DNA from: Duganella qianjiadongensis
GTDB taxonomy: Bacteria > Pseudomonadota > Gammaproteobacteria > Burkholderiales > Burkholderiaceae_D
Reading direction: 5' to 3'
Assembly (NCBI RefSeq): GCF_009857915.1
Contig: NZ_WWCM01000002.1
Coordinates: forward strand, 558,001 to 622,000
Length of the DNA: 64,000 nt
Below are positions 16,338-25,449 of this stretch, one piece after another. The position numbers were made by a program, and so were the translations under genes. The notes beneath the pieces were generated by a model that was not told the DNA's origin, did no database searches, and worked only from the letters and a program-made list of their open reading frames with translations. Within the stretch, counting starts at the first letter, position 1. Each line of letters starts with the position of its first letter.

Positions 16338-17552
16338 ATGAAACTAGAGACCCTGCCCCCAAGCCAGCACGCCACCCGTTCCAGCCGCCGCTGGCGCAAG
16401 CCGGTGGCCATCCTCGTCGTGCTGGCCGCCGCAGGCGGGGGCTGGAGCGTGATGCAGAACAAGGCGGCACCACCTGCTACGGCCGCTGCCAAAGACAAGG
16501 CCCCCGAAGTGCTGGAACTGGCCGGCACCGACATCACCGCCGTCGATGCGCGCGCGCTGGACGTCAAGCTGCCCCTGTCCGGCTCGCTGGCGCCGCTCAG
16601 CTCGGCCACCATCAAATCCAAGGTCTCGGGCGTGGTGGAAGCCACTACCGTGCAGGAGGGCATGAGCGTCACGGCCGGTCAGGTACTGGCCCGCATCGAT
16701 CAGGCCGACCTGCGCGCCCGTCTGCAACAGCAGCAGGCTGCGCTCGATGAAGCGCAGGCCAAGTTGTCGCTGGCCAGCAAGAACGAGAACAATAGCCAGG
16801 CTCTGCTCAAGCAGAAATTCATTTCCCAGACCGCCTACGATGCGACCCAGAACAGCGTCGATCTGGCCCGCGCCAACGTCAAATCCGCGGCGGCCATGGT
16901 GGAAATCGCCCGTATCGCCCTCAACGACGGCGTGATCCGCGCCCCTATCAGCGGCGTGATCAGCAAGCGCCACGTGCAGGCCGGTGAAAAACTGGCGCCC
17001 GATATGCCCGTGTTCAGCATTGTCAATCTGTCCGAACTGACGCTGGAAGCCCAGGTGCCGGCCGCCGAAATCCCGCGCGTAAAAATCGGCCAGGAAGTCA
17101 AATTCAAGGTCGATGGTTTCCAGGGGCGCGACTTCGCCGGCAAGGTCAGCCGCATCAATCCGGCCACGGAAGCCGGTTCGCGCGCCATGCTGGTGTACAT
17201 TGCCGTGCGCAATGAAGACAGCGCGCTGCGCGCCGGCATGTTCGCCAAAGGCAGCATCGTCACCGACCGTTCCGCCGTTGCTCCCATCATTCCGCTGACG
17301 GCTCTGCGCGGCGACCAGAACCAGCCGGTGGTGTACCAGATCGTGGCCGGCAAAGTGGTAGCCCAGCCCGTCAAACTGGGCCTGCGCAACGAGGACGAAG
17401 GGCTGGTGGAAGTGCGCGCTGGCCTGCAGGCCGGCGCCAACGTCATCGTCGCCAGGCTCGATGCCGTCAAGCCGGGCACCCAGGTCAAGCTGCCTGCCGC
17501 CGCGCAGGATAGCAGCCGTCAGGCCAGCGCCGCAGCCGGCCAGAAAGGCTGA
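16338..17552 (+). CDS. RND efflux periplasmic adaptor (membrane fusion protein)
   Basis: The 404-residue HlyD/AcrA-type adaptor has an N-terminal membrane anchor (AILVVLAAAGGGWSVM) and the lipoyl/barrel-sandwich halves ATIKSKVSGVVEAT and DGVIRAPISGVISKRHVQAGEKL. A coiled-coil hairpin lies between them (RLQQQQAALDEAQAKLSLAS), followed by beta-barrel and membrane-proximal domains. AAGGAT precedes the ATG at 16338. It lies 2 bp upstream of the RND pump gene, so the two are cotranscribed. There is no outer-membrane factor gene beside them, so a TolC-type channel must come from elsewhere. No regulator is next to it either. Confidence 0.93.
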   Translation: MKLETLPPSQHATRSSRRWRKPVAILVVLAAAGGGWSVMQNKAAPPATAAAKDKAPEVLELAGTDITAVDARALDVKLPLSGSLAPLSSATIKSKVSGVVEATTVQEGMSVTAGQVLARIDQADLRARLQQQQAALDEAQAKLSLASKNENNSQALLKQKFISQTAYDATQNSVDLARANVKSAAAMVEIARIALNDGVIRAPISGVISKRHVQAGEKLAPDMPVFSIVNLSELTLEAQVPAAEIPRVKIGQEVKFKVDGFQGRDFAGKVSRINPATEAGSRAMLVYIAVRNEDSALRAGMFAKGSIVTDRSAVAPIIPLTALRGDQNQPVVYQIVAGKVVAQPVKLGLRNEDEGLVEVRAGLQAGANVIVARLDAVKPGTQVKLPAAAQDSSRQASAAAGQKG

Positions 17553-17554
17553 TC

Positions 17555-20500
17555 ATGTGGATTACTAAAACCAGTATCCAGAACCCCGTGTTCGCCACCA
17601 TGGTGATGGTGGCGCTGATGGTGCTGGGCCTGTTCTCCTACCGCGGTCTGGGTCTGGAAGCCATGCCCAATGTGGACATCCCCGGCGCCATGATCGAAGT
17701 GAAGTATCCCGGCGCTTCGCCCGAGGCGGTGGAGAACGACATCACCCGCCCTATCGAGAACGTGGTCAACACCGTCAGCGGCATCAAGACCCTGCGCGCC
17801 AACTCGTGGGAAGGCCGCTCCGGCGTCTACATCGATTTCGAACTGTCCACCAATATGGACAAGGCCATGCAGGACCTGCGCGACAAGGTAGCGCAGGTGC
17901 GGCCGCGCTTCCCGCGCGAAGCCAAAGACCCGTTCATCGTGCGCTTCGAAGGCGAGAACAGCCGCCCTATCGCCCAGATCGGCCTGACCGCCACCGGCCA
18001 TACCCTGCGCGAGCTGTCCACCATGGCCGACCAGCTGATCGGCAAGCGCTTCCAGGGCGTGGCCGGGGTGGGACAGGTACGCCTGAACGGCATGTCGGCG
18101 CGCGAAATCCTGATCAGCCTGCGCCCGCAGGATCTGACCGCGCAAGCCATCGGCGTCGATGAAGTGATCAACGCCATCCAGGCCACCAACACCAACCTGC
18201 CGGCCGGTTCGATCAGCTTTGCCGGCAACGAACAGCTGGTGCGCATCGAAGGCAAGATGAAAGATGCGCGCGACTTCAACCGCATCATCGTGGCGCGCCG
18301 CGCCAACGGCCCCGTCTATCTGGATCAGGTGGCCACGGTGGTCGATGGCGCGCAGGAAGAACTGTCGATCTCGCGCCTGAACGGCCAGCGCGCCGTCACC
18401 ATCGATATCACCAAGGTGCAGGATGCCAATGTGGTGGAAGTGGGCCGGCGCATCCAGAAGGTGGCCGACGAACTCAAAGAAACCCTGCCGGCCGACATTA
18501 CCCTGACGGTGCTCAACGACGAATCGCTCAAGGTGCAGAGCCAGCTCGATAACGTCAAGGAAACCATCATCGAAGGCGCCGTGCTGACCATGGTGATCGT
18601 GTTCTTCTTCCTGCACTCGTGGCGCTCGACCATCATTACGGGGCTGACCCTGCCGATTTCCGTCATGGCCAGTTTTATTGCCATGAAATTCTTCGGCTTC
18701 ACGCTTAACTTCCTCACTCTGATGGCGCTGTCGCTGTGCATAGGCCTGCTGATCGACGACGCCATCGTGGTGCGCGAAAACATCGTGCGCCACCTCGGCA
18801 TGGGCAAGAACCACCGCAAGGCGGCCGAAGACGGCACCAACGAGATCGGGCTGGCCGTGATGGCCACTACCTTCGCCATCGTGGCCGTGTTCATACCCGT
18901 GGCCTTCATGCAGGGCATTATCGGCCGCTTCTTCCTGCAGTTCGGCATCACGGTGGCCGTGGCCGTGCTGGTGTCGCTGTTCGTCAGCTTCACGCTCGAT
19001 CCCATGCTGTCCTCGGTGTGGCCGGACCCGGTCAAGAACCGTTTCCGCTATGTGCCTTGGCTGGGCCACTGCATGCACCGCATCGAACACGTGATCGAGC
19101 ATCTGCACGTCTGGTACGGCAAGGTGCTGGCGCTGGCACTGCGCTGGCGCAAGCTGACGCTGACCATCGCCTTCGCCCTGTTCGCCGGCAGCCTGATGCT
19201 GGTGCCCATGATAGGCGGCGAAATGTTCCCCGAGCAGGACAATGGCTGGATCAATCTGCGCCTGAAAACCCCGGTCGGTTCCAGCATCGAATACACCGAC
19301 AGCAAGGTCAAGCAGGTGGAACTGGCGCTGAAAGAATTCCCCGAAGTGGCCAAAGTCATTGCCGTGGTGGGCACGCAGGATGGCCGCAACACGGCGCAGG
19401 TGGACGTCAAGCTGCAGGACCGCAAAACCTTCAAACGGCGCAGCCAGAAGGAACTGGAAGGCGTGGTGCGTGCCCGTCTGAACAAGATTGCCGGCATCAC
19501 CATGTCGGTGGGCTGGAAGCCTATCTTCATCGCCATTCTCGGTACCGATGAAGGCAAGCTCGATGCCGTCGCCCACCGCCTGATGGACAAGATGCGCAAG
19601 ATTAAAGGCGTGGCCGACCTCGAATACAGCCAGGAAGGCGCCAATCCGTCCACCACCGTGCGCATCAACAATGAGCTGGCCAGCGATCTGGGCTTATCAG
19701 TGCAGCAGATAGGCACAGCCTTGCGGCCTTTCGTGGCCGGCGATACCACCAGCCACTTCCTCGCCGACGACGGCCAGAACTACGACGTCAATGTGCAGCT
19801 GCCCAAGTCGGGCCGGCAGAAGATCGCCGATCTGGCCGACCTGTCGCTGGCCTCGTCCAGGCTGGGCCCCGATGGCCGGCCGCTGATGGTGCCGCTGCGT
19901 CAGGTGGTGGAATTCGTGCCCTCGTTCAGCCCGCAGGTGCTCAAGCGTCAGGCCCTGCAACGCCGTGTGGCCGTGTACGCCTCCGTCGAAGGCCGTCCGG
20001 CCGGCGACGTCGACAGCGATGTGCGCAAGGCCATGAAGGAAATCGAGCTGCCGGCCGGCGTGCGCTTCGACGTGGGCGGCAATGCGCAGGATATGGCGGA
20101 GAGCATGTCCTCGGCCATGATCGCGCTCAGCATCGCCGTGATCTTCATCTATCTGGTGCTGGCCTCGCAGTTCGGCAGCTTCCTGCAGCCGGTGGCCATC
20201 ATGATGTCGCTGCCGCTGTCGCTAATCGGCGTGCTGGTGGCCCTGCTGGTCACGGGCAGTACGCTCAACATCTTCTCCGTGATCGGCTTCATCATGCTGA
20301 TGGGACTGGTGACCAAGAACGCGATTCTGCTGGTGGACTTCAGCAACCATGCCCAGCGTGACGGCATGGGCCAGATCGAAGCGCTGATGAGTGCCGGTCA
20401 GGTGCGGCTGCGGCCCATCCTGATGACCACGCTGGCCATGATCTTCGGCATGCTGCCGATGGCGATAGGCATGGGCGATGGCGGCGAAACGCAGGCGCCC

Positions 20501-20689
20501 ATGGGCCGCGCCGTGATCGGCGGGGTGATCACCTCGACCCTGCTGACGCTGGTGGTGGTGCCGGTGGCCTACACCTACCTCGACACGCTGGGCAAACGCT
20601 GCGCCCGCTACTTCCGTGGCCGTGCCCATGACGAAGAGGAAGAACATCTGCATCCGGTCAAACCGGCAGATATCGCGGAAGTAGCCTGA
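17555..20689 (+). CDS. RND multidrug efflux pump, HAE1 family permease
   Basis: The 1044-residue inner-membrane pump has the 12-span RND plan with two large periplasmic loops. It begins MWITKTSIQNPVFATMVMVAL. The proton-relay aspartates are seen in span 4 (GLLIDDAIVVREN), and the duplicate half carries GFIMLMGLVTKNAILLVDFSN. The family motif FIPVAFMQGIIGRFF is present. It exports hydrophobic compounds from periplasm or membrane in exchange for protons, with the upstream adaptor. Length is normal and no residues are missing that I can see. A 14-bp terminator hairpin follows. Confidence 0.94.
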   Translation: MWITKTSIQNPVFATMVMVALMVLGLFSYRGLGLEAMPNVDIPGAMIEVKYPGASPEAVENDITRPIENVVNTVSGIKTLRANSWEGRSGVYIDFELSTNMDKAMQDLRDKVAQVRPRFPREAKDPFIVRFEGENSRPIAQIGLTATGHTLRELSTMADQLIGKRFQGVAGVGQVRLNGMSAREILISLRPQDLTAQAIGVDEVINAIQATNTNLPAGSISFAGNEQLVRIEGKMKDARDFNRIIVARRANGPVYLDQVATVVDGAQEELSISRLNGQRAVTIDITKVQDANVVEVGRRIQKVADELKETLPADITLTVLNDESLKVQSQLDNVKETIIEGAVLTMVIVFFFLHSWRSTIITGLTLPISVMASFIAMKFFGFTLNFLTLMALSLCIGLLIDDAIVVRENIVRHLGMGKNHRKAAEDGTNEIGLAVMATTFAIVAVFIPVAFMQGIIGRFFLQFGITVAVAVLVSLFVSFTLDPMLSSVWPDPVKNRFRYVPWLGHCMHRIEHVIEHLHVWYGKVLALALRWRKLTLTIAFALFAGSLMLVPMIGGEMFPEQDNGWINLRLKTPVGSSIEYTDSKVKQVELALKEFPEVAKVIAVVGTQDGRNTAQVDVKLQDRKTFKRRSQKELEGVVRARLNKIAGITMSVGWKPIFIAILGTDEGKLDAVAHRLMDKMRKIKGVADLEYSQEGANPSTTVRINNELASDLGLSVQQIGTALRPFVAGDTTSHFLADDGQNYDVNVQLPKSGRQKIADLADLSLASSRLGPDGRPLMVPLRQVVEFVPSFSPQVLKRQALQRRVAVYASVEGRPAGDVDSDVRKAMKEIELPAGVRFDVGGNAQDMAESMSSAMIALSIAVIFIYLVLASQFGSFLQPVAIMMSLPLSLIGVLVALLVTGSTLNIFSVIGFIMLMGLVTKNAILLVDFSNHAQRDGMGQIEALMSAGQVRLRPILMTTLAMIFGMLPMAIGMGDGGETQAPMGRAVIGGVITSTLLTLVVVPVAYTYLDTLGKRCARYFRGRAHDEEEEHLHPVKPADIAEVA

Positions 20690-20726
20690 GCCGCCCTAAG
20701 GCAGCAGGTACATGCGAGAAGTAAAC

Positions 20727-20755
20727 GGCAAAACCGGGCCTGGCCCGGTTTTGCC
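20727..20755. terminator. Strong bidirectional terminator between the RND pump and a small gene
   Basis: Perfect 14-bp arms GGCAAAACCGGGCC (20727-20740) and GGCCCGGTTTTGCC (20742-20755) around one base. The A4/T4 runs lie inside the arms. It sits between convergent genes. Confidence 0.8.
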
Positions 20756-20764
20756 ATATTCCCG

Positions 20765-20944
20765 CTACTCGCCAGCCGCAGCTTGCTGCTCCCCGTCATC
20801 GGCGCTGTCCGTCTCGGCCAGCTCCTGTTCTGCTAGTCCGGGCTGAGCTTTAGCCTCGGCTTTGCGTCTGGCTTTCTCCTCCGCCTTTTTCTTTTTTTCC
20901 AGCTCGCGCTGGCGCTTTTCATATGCGAAGTTGGTTTTTGCCAT
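20765..20944 (-). CDS. Small highly charged protein, function unknown
   Basis: A 59-residue protein begins MAKTNFAYEKRQRELEKKKKAEEKARRKAE, a long basic helix, then has an acidic, Gln/Ala-rich tail (LAETDSADDGEQQAAAGE). It has no membrane segment and looks soluble, perhaps nucleic-acid- or ribosome-associated, which is only a guess. The ATG at 20944-20942 has a GAGGCGG upstream and fits better than an in-frame start 33 nt further up. I recognise it only as a type of small lysine-rich protein common in betaproteobacteria. It converges with the RND pump and lies 68 bp beyond the xerD stop. Confidence 0.7.
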   Translation of the reverse strand: MAKTNFAYEKRQRELEKKKKAEEKARRKAEAKAQPGLAEQELAETDSADDGEQQAAAGE

Positions 20945-21012
20945 GTGCCGCCTCTCTCTATCCGGTTCGTTATTCACCCCATTATGAACCAGTTAGCGTC
21001 TGGCCTGCTGAT

Positions 21013-21918
21013 TCATCCACGCGGATGATGATGTGCATGCAATTGTTTGAGACGTTCGCGCGCTACATGGGTGTAGATCTGGGTGGTGGAAATGTCGGCA
21101 TGACCGAGCAGCAATTGCACCACGCGCAGGTCGGCGCCATGGTTGAGCAGGTGGGTAGCGAATGCATGGCGCAAGGTGTGCGGCGACAGCGGCACGCTAA
21201 TACCGGCTTGCAGCGCATGTTTCTTGACCAGTATCCAGAACATCTGGCGCGTCATGGCGCCGCCCCGTGCCGTGACGAACAGGGCGTCATCCTGCTGACC
21301 GTTGAGGATCTGGCCGCGCGCGTCGCGCAGATAGCGCTCCAGCCACAGGCGTGCCTGCGCACCGAAGGGTACCAGCCGGGTTTTGGCGCCCTTGCCCGTT
21401 ACCCGCAACACGCCATCATTGAGGCCCAGATCGAGCAGCTTCAGGCTGACCAGCTCGGACACGCGCAGGCCGGACGCATACATCAGTTCCAGCATGGTAC
21501 GTTCGCGCAACCCCAGCGGCATGGCCACATCGGGCGCCGCCAGCAGTGCTTCCACCTGAGCTTCGCTCAACGTATGCACGAAGCGCTGCGGCTGCTTGGC
21601 AGAGACCAGTTTCAGGGTGGGATCAGCGCTGATGCGGTGCTGGCGCAGCAGCCACTGATAGAAACGGCGCAGCACCGAGCGGCGCCGATTAGAAGAACTC
21701 GCTTTCTTGCTGTCCTCATGGCGCGCCGCGATATAGGCCTGTATGTCGTGGGCGGCCACGCCGGCCAGCCCCGCCACCTGCGGCCGCTGGCTGTCCAGCC
21801 AGTGAGCAAACAGGCGCAGGTCGCGCCGGTAGGCTTCCAGCGTGTTTTTCGACAGCCCGTCCTCCAGCCACAGGCTGTCGCAGAACTCGTCGATCAGAGC
21901 AGCGTTGTCTGTTGCCAT
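21013..21918 (-). CDS. xerD: Site-specific tyrosine recombinase XerD
   Basis: The 301-residue recombinase resolves chromosome dimers at dif with XerC. The N-terminal SAM-like DNA-binding domain starts IDEFCDSLWLEDGLSKNTLEAYRRD. Catalytic residues are visible: Arg in YASGLRVSELVSL, the HTLRHAFATHLL box, the late His in LLGHADISTTQIYTH and the nucleophile Tyr there. Length and the absence of nearby phage genes point to housekeeping XerD and not a mobile-element integrase. Its start at 21918 overlaps the end of the upstream methyltransferase gene by 25 nt on the same strand, so they are translationally linked. Confidence 0.93.
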   Translation of the reverse strand: MATDNAALIDEFCDSLWLEDGLSKNTLEAYRRDLRLFAHWLDSQRPQVAGLAGVAAHDIQAYIAARHEDSKKASSSNRRRSVLRRFYQWLLRQHRISADPTLKLVSAKQPQRFVHTLSEAQVEALLAAPDVAMPLGLRERTMLELMYASGLRVSELVSLKLLDLGLNDGVLRVTGKGAKTRLVPFGAQARLWLERYLRDARGQILNGQQDDALFVTARGGAMTRQMFWILVKKHALQAGISVPLSPHTLRHAFATHLLNHGADLRVVQLLLGHADISTTQIYTHVARERLKQLHAHHHPRG

Positions 21919-22415
21919 GCGTATTCGCTCGAACCTTCATGGGCCAGCAGCCAGCGTTTGATCGCCAGCAGATAGCCGTTCGGATCATCACTGCGGGAAA
22001 AGCCGCCCAGTCCGGTAGCCGCCGTCACGCGGTGGCAGGGTATCACCACGGGAAACCAGTTGGCGCCGCAAGCCTGGCCCACGGCACGGGGCACCGAACC
22101 CAGGTGGCTGGCCAGCTCGCCGTATGTACGCACGCTGCCGCGCGGAATGGAACGGATGGTGTCCCACACGCGCTGCTGGAATGGCGTGCCCACTGCGCGC
22201 AGCGGCAGGTCGAAGACATAATCAGCGTCCTCGCAATAGCGCCGTAATTGATGTGCCGCAATTTCGGCGATGGCGTCCTGTGGCGCTTTTGCATCAAAAT
22301 GGGGCGGCAGGTAGCACAGCTCGGCAATCTGCCCGGCCTCCGTCCGCACCCCGATTTTGCCTAGCGGCAAGTCTACTATGGCCTGAAACAATGCGACTTC
22401 CTGTTGTATTTTCAT
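21894..22415 (-). CDS. ogt: Methylated-DNA--[protein]-cysteine S-methyltransferase
   Basis: The 173-residue repair protein removes O6-methylguanine by transferring the methyl group to its own cysteine. The active-site motif VVIPCHRVTAATGLGGFS and the helix-turn-helix segment TPFQQRVWDTIRSIPRGSVRTYGEL are intact. I chose ATG 22415-22413 (MKIQQEVALF) as start: the usual Ogt N-terminal domain begins here. A longer in-frame reading would run through the terminator hairpin at 22554-22577 and so is unlikely. It overlaps xerD by 25 nt. The symbol ogt is given at family level; there is no AdaA-type regulatory domain. Confidence 0.88.
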   Translation of the reverse strand: MKIQQEVALFQAIVDLPLGKIGVRTEAGQIAELCYLPPHFDAKAPQDAIAEIAAHQLRRYCEDADYVFDLPLRAVGTPFQQRVWDTIRSIPRGSVRTYGELASHLGSVPRAVGQACGANWFPVVIPCHRVTAATGLGGFSRSDDPNGYLLAIKRWLLAHEGSSEYAWQQTTLL

Positions 22416-22548
22416 CACACCACATGCACCAAAAAAGGATGGGCAACGTTGTAAAAATGCACCAACATGTTGCGATTTCATCATATTGAAATAATCGTAC
22501 AACTGTCTTGCTGACAGCATTCTAAGCGCCAGCACCGATTCGCGGCGC

Positions 22549-22577
22549 AAAAAAAAACGCACCCTCAGGTGCGTTTT
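22549..22577 (-). terminator. Intrinsic terminator on the minus strand upstream of ogt
   Basis: Perfect 10-bp arms AAAACGCACC (22554-22563) and GGTGCGTTTT (22568-22577) with a 4-nt loop. On the minus strand a run of nine U follows (22549-22557, partly in the arm). No known minus-strand gene lies to its right, so it implies an unannotated transcript. On the plus strand only four T follow the stem. Confidence 0.8.
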
Positions 22578-22780
22578 CAAATACTGCTTCACGTTCCCGG
22601 TCGTTTGCGTGATGCCGTAGCGCGCTTATGGCGGCTTGCAGCCTCTATCACAACGACATTCTGTAAAACGTGTGTCTCCTCGTTCAATCGCCGGCATTGA
22701 TTGCCGTTTCTCTACACACTCCCCACCTACAATTCTGGGCTCTTGCTACAGGGACAAATATGTTTATGCGTTATTCCCTG
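22578..22780 (-). ncRNA. Possible structured small RNA ahead of the terminator
   Basis: This intergenic stretch has no supported protein gene but is rich in inverted repeats. There is a five-base closing stem (22609-22613 with 22647-22651) enclosing GCC/GGC-rich hairpins, the minus-strand hairpin CGGCA-ATCAA-TGCCG near 22692-22706, and an outer CAGGGA/TCCCTG pair (22749-22754, 22775-22780). On the minus strand it runs straight into the strong terminator at 22549-22577. I tried matching it to 6S RNA and did not see the expected pattern. The remainder of the gap, 22781-23012, shows nothing I can name beyond the presumed promoter of dctQ. Confidence 0.3.
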
Positions 22781-23012
22781 AGAGCGACGCCATCATAACG
22801 TAAGGCTTTCGTTTTTGACCAACTATTTTATCCGCGCCCGGAGGGGATTATTTCAAATCTGAACCAATTTTTACGCAGATGGCGAAAGTTGTGGTAGGCA
22901 TCTTTTTGCTGTTCCCACCTAGTAATTCCCCTCATTGCCAGCCATGGCGCATCCTTATATTTTTAGCCCACAGCCGGATTTCCCGGTACCAATATAAAAC
23001 TCGAGACACATC

Positions 23013-23660
23013 ATGCTAAACAAACTACTCGATCACTTCGAGGAGTGGATGATCACCTTCCTCATGGGTGGGGCGACATTCATTATCTTCCTTTCCGTTG
23101 CACACCGCTATGGCACCGGCCTGCCGATTCCGGGCGTACAGGACTATCTATTAAGTCTGCACTTCGAATGGGCGCAGGAACTGGCCATCATCATGTTCGT
23201 GTGGATGGCCAAATTCGGCGCCGCCTATGGCGTGCGCATGGGCGTCCACGTGGGCGTGGACGTACTGGTCAGCCGCCTGCCGTCGGAATGGCGCAATCGC
23301 GCCACCTATGTGGCACTGGCCTGCGGCATGCTGTTTACCGGCATTATCGGCACACTGGGCCTGACCTTTGTGTGGGAAAACGGCATGCACTATGCCATCT
23401 TCAACAAGCTCGGTCTGGATGTCAGCGCACTCACCGAAGGTCCCACCACGCCCGATCTGGAATGGCCGACCTGGTTTGTGTATTCGGTCGTGCCCATGGG
23501 TTCCTATCTGATGTGTCTGCGCTTTATCCAGGTCACCATCGCCTTCTGGCGCACCGGTGAAATGCCGCATCAGGACGAATCGCAGGTCGATGGTCTGGAT
23601 GACGATGAAGACGACGACATGTTCGCCGTTGCCCAGCCCGCCCAGGGAGGTGCCAAATGA
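23013..23660 (+). CDS. dctQ: TRAP transporter small permease subunit (DctQ)
   Basis: The 215-residue inner-membrane protein has four membrane spans, as in DctQ: MITFLMGGATFIIFLSVAHRYG, ELAIIMFVWMAKFGAAYGVRMGVHVGVD (the conserved second-loop region), the YVALACGMLFTGIIGTLG span and a last span around SVVPMGSYLMCLRF. An acidic cytoplasmic tail (DGLDDDEDDDMF) follows, longer than in many DctQ proteins. TRAP carriers import C4-dicarboxylates or related acids with a periplasmic binding protein and a sodium gradient. The stop overlaps the dctM start by 4 nt. No strong Shine-Dalgarno precedes the ATG. Confidence 0.93.
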   Translation: MLNKLLDHFEEWMITFLMGGATFIIFLSVAHRYGTGLPIPGVQDYLLSLHFEWAQELAIIMFVWMAKFGAAYGVRMGVHVGVDVLVSRLPSEWRNRATYVALACGMLFTGIIGTLGLTFVWENGMHYAIFNKLGLDVSALTEGPTTPDLEWPTWFVYSVVPMGSYLMCLRFIQVTIAFWRTGEMPHQDESQVDGLDDDEDDDMFAVAQPAQGGAK

Positions 23661-25051
23661 GCCACGCTAATAATGCCCTCACCGCTGTCGCCCAGATGAG
23701 CAAGCAGCGCGCCGGCGCCTGGCTGCTGGGCATAGGCGCGATTTTGCTGGCGCTATGCTTCATTGGCGGCAAGGTCGGCATCGTGTTCGCCCTGCTACTG
23801 GCGCTGATGCTGACCGGCATCCCCGTCTCCATCGCGCTCGGTCTGACCGTGCTGATGTTTATGTATCTGCTGACCCACGTACCGGTCGAAGCGGTGGCGC
23901 TGAAGCTGTTCAGCGGCATCGAGAAGTTCGAAATCATGGCGATCCCGCTGTTTATTCTGGCCGGTAACTTCCTTACCCACGGCGGCGTGGCCAAACGCAT
24001 GATCAAGTTTGCCACCAGCCTGATCGGCCACTGGCACGGCGGGCTGGCGCTGGCCGGGATTATCGCCTGTGCCATGTTTGCGCTGGTGTGCGGCTCTTCC
24101 GTTGCAACCGTGGTGGCGATCGGCTCCATCATCCTGCCTGCCATGGTCAAGCAGGGCTATCCGAAACGCTTCGGCGCCGGCGTCATCATCACGGCCGGTT
24201 CGCTCGGCATTCTGATGCTGCCGTCGATCCCCAAAGTGATCTACGCGATTTCCACCAACACCTCGATAGGCGCGCTGTTCCTGGCTGGCCTGTTCCCCGG
24301 CATCCTGCTGACGGTCATGCTGTGCACCACCACCTGGGTACTGGCCAAGAAAAACGGCTATCCGCGCATGCGCAAGGCTAGCTGGGGCGAGCGCCTGAAA
24401 GCTTTCAAGGAAAGCGTGTGGGGACTGATGCTGGTGGTAATCATCATCGGCGGTATCACCAAGGGCATCTTCACCCCGACCGAAGCAGCCGCCATGAGCG
24501 CCGTGTATGCCTTCCTCATTTCCGTGTTCGTCTACAAGGACATGCCGCTGAAGAAGACGCCGGAAGTGCTGAAAAAATCGGCCAGCCTGAGCGCCATGCT
24601 GCTGTACATCATCACCAACGCCGTGCTGTTCTCCTTCCTGATGGCGCACGAAAACATTCCGCAGGCAATGGCGGACTGGATCCTGGCCAAGGATCTGGGT
24701 CAGGCCGGCTTCCTGTTCTTCACCAACATACTGCTGCTGCTGGCCGGTAACGTGATGGAACCCTCATCCATCATACTGGTGATGGCGCCTATCCTGCACC
24801 CTGCAGCCATCCGTCTGGGCATCGATGCGGTGCACTTCGGCATCATGATCGATGCCAATATGGAAGTAGGCCTGTGCCACCCGCCGGTGGGCCTGAATCT
24901 GTACGTGGCCAGCGGCATCTCCAAGATGAGTATTTCGGAGCTGACGGTGGCCGTCATGCCGTGGCTGCTCACCATGCTGGTGTTCCTCGTCATCGTCACT
25001 TACTGGCCGGGACTGTCCCTGTGGCTGCCGAAAGCCATGGGCCTGATGTAA
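23657..25051 (+). CDS. dctM: TRAP transporter large permease subunit (DctM)
   Basis: The 464-residue protein has about twelve membrane spans and the DctM features: VSIALGLTVLMFMYL near the start, EIMAIPLFILAGNFLTHGGVAKRMIKFA, GSSVATVVAIGSI, the tract ILMLPSIPKVIYAI, and the late GLCHPPVGLNLYVASGISKMS. It is the membrane translocation subunit of the TRAP carrier, paired with DctQ (4-nt overlap). The periplasmic receptor DctP for this transporter is probably the minus-strand gene at 27725-28711, separated by inserted accessory genes. A perfect 13-bp hairpin follows the stop. Confidence 0.95.
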   Translation: MSHANNALTAVAQMSKQRAGAWLLGIGAILLALCFIGGKVGIVFALLLALMLTGIPVSIALGLTVLMFMYLLTHVPVEAVALKLFSGIEKFEIMAIPLFILAGNFLTHGGVAKRMIKFATSLIGHWHGGLALAGIIACAMFALVCGSSVATVVAIGSIILPAMVKQGYPKRFGAGVIITAGSLGILMLPSIPKVIYAISTNTSIGALFLAGLFPGILLTVMLCTTTWVLAKKNGYPRMRKASWGERLKAFKESVWGLMLVVIIIGGITKGIFTPTEAAAMSAVYAFLISVFVYKDMPLKKTPEVLKKSASLSAMLLYIITNAVLFSFLMAHENIPQAMADWILAKDLGQAGFLFFTNILLLLAGNVMEPSSIILVMAPILHPAAIRLGIDAVHFGIMIDANMEVGLCHPPVGLNLYVASGISKMSISELTVAVMPWLLTMLVFLVIVTYWPGLSLWLPKAMGLM

Positions 25052-25065
25052 GCAGGCCCGCCTCC

Positions 25066-25099
25066 CCCCGAACAACGTCACTGATAACGTTGTTCGGGG
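25066..25099 (+). terminator. Long hairpin after dctM
   Basis: Perfect 13-bp arms CCCCGAACAACGT (25066-25078) and ACGTTGTTCGGGG (25087-25099) with an 8-nt loop, 14 bp after the dctM stop. The tail is CTTCCT and not a pure T-run. Likely terminator. Confidence 0.75.
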
Positions 25100-25181
25100 C
25101 TTCCTGCATGAACCTATCAGCCACTTCCGTCCGGCATGGAAAGCGCTGGACGATCTGCAGCCTCTCCCCCTCCATCGATGA

Positions 25182-25349
25182 ATCGCACCGCCAGTCAAGC
25201 TGGATGCGCGAGTGCCGACGATTGAACATCGCTACGGCACGCTGGGCCACAATCCGAGCAAGAAAACGTACATCTTGCAGATCGGCGCGCTCAACCGGGC
25301 CCCTGGGCTTATCTGGTGCGCTTGCTGGGGCAAATATTTCCCAATATAG
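25182..25349 (+). pseudogene. Possible gene remnant between dctM and the orphan gene
   Basis: In the otherwise empty 25100-25449 stretch, one frame stays open for 55 codons between a TGA and a TAG and reads like protein (KLDARVPTIEHRYGTLGHN, then SKKTYILQIGALNR). It has no start codon or ribosome site. I do not recognise the family. Its position next to an AT-richer orphan gene fits a decayed fragment left by an insertion, but 55 open codons alone are weak evidence. Nothing else is seen in this gap. Confidence 0.25.
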
Positions 25350-25449
25350 GCGTTGAGACAACTTTTTCTCTGTGGCGGTTACCTAGAGAGAAGAGGGTCT
25401 GCACGCTGCATGCCTAGCCTTAAAAATAACTTTAAGCAGAAATATTGCC

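Noticed and set aside
17519..19576. Long open frame on the minus strand opposite the RND pump gene
   Set aside because: It is antisense to an unmistakable RND pump and has a low-complexity His/Gly/Gln composition typical of GC-rich shadow frames. There is no ribosome site or homology.
21013..21918. Tyrosine recombinase as a sign of a mobile element
   Set aside because: Sequence and length fit housekeeping XerD. No phage genes, att repeats or tRNA gene lie next to it.
22578..22780. 6S RNA
   Set aside because: The expected long closing stem and central bubble could not be traced in the reverse complement. It is left as an unassigned structured region.
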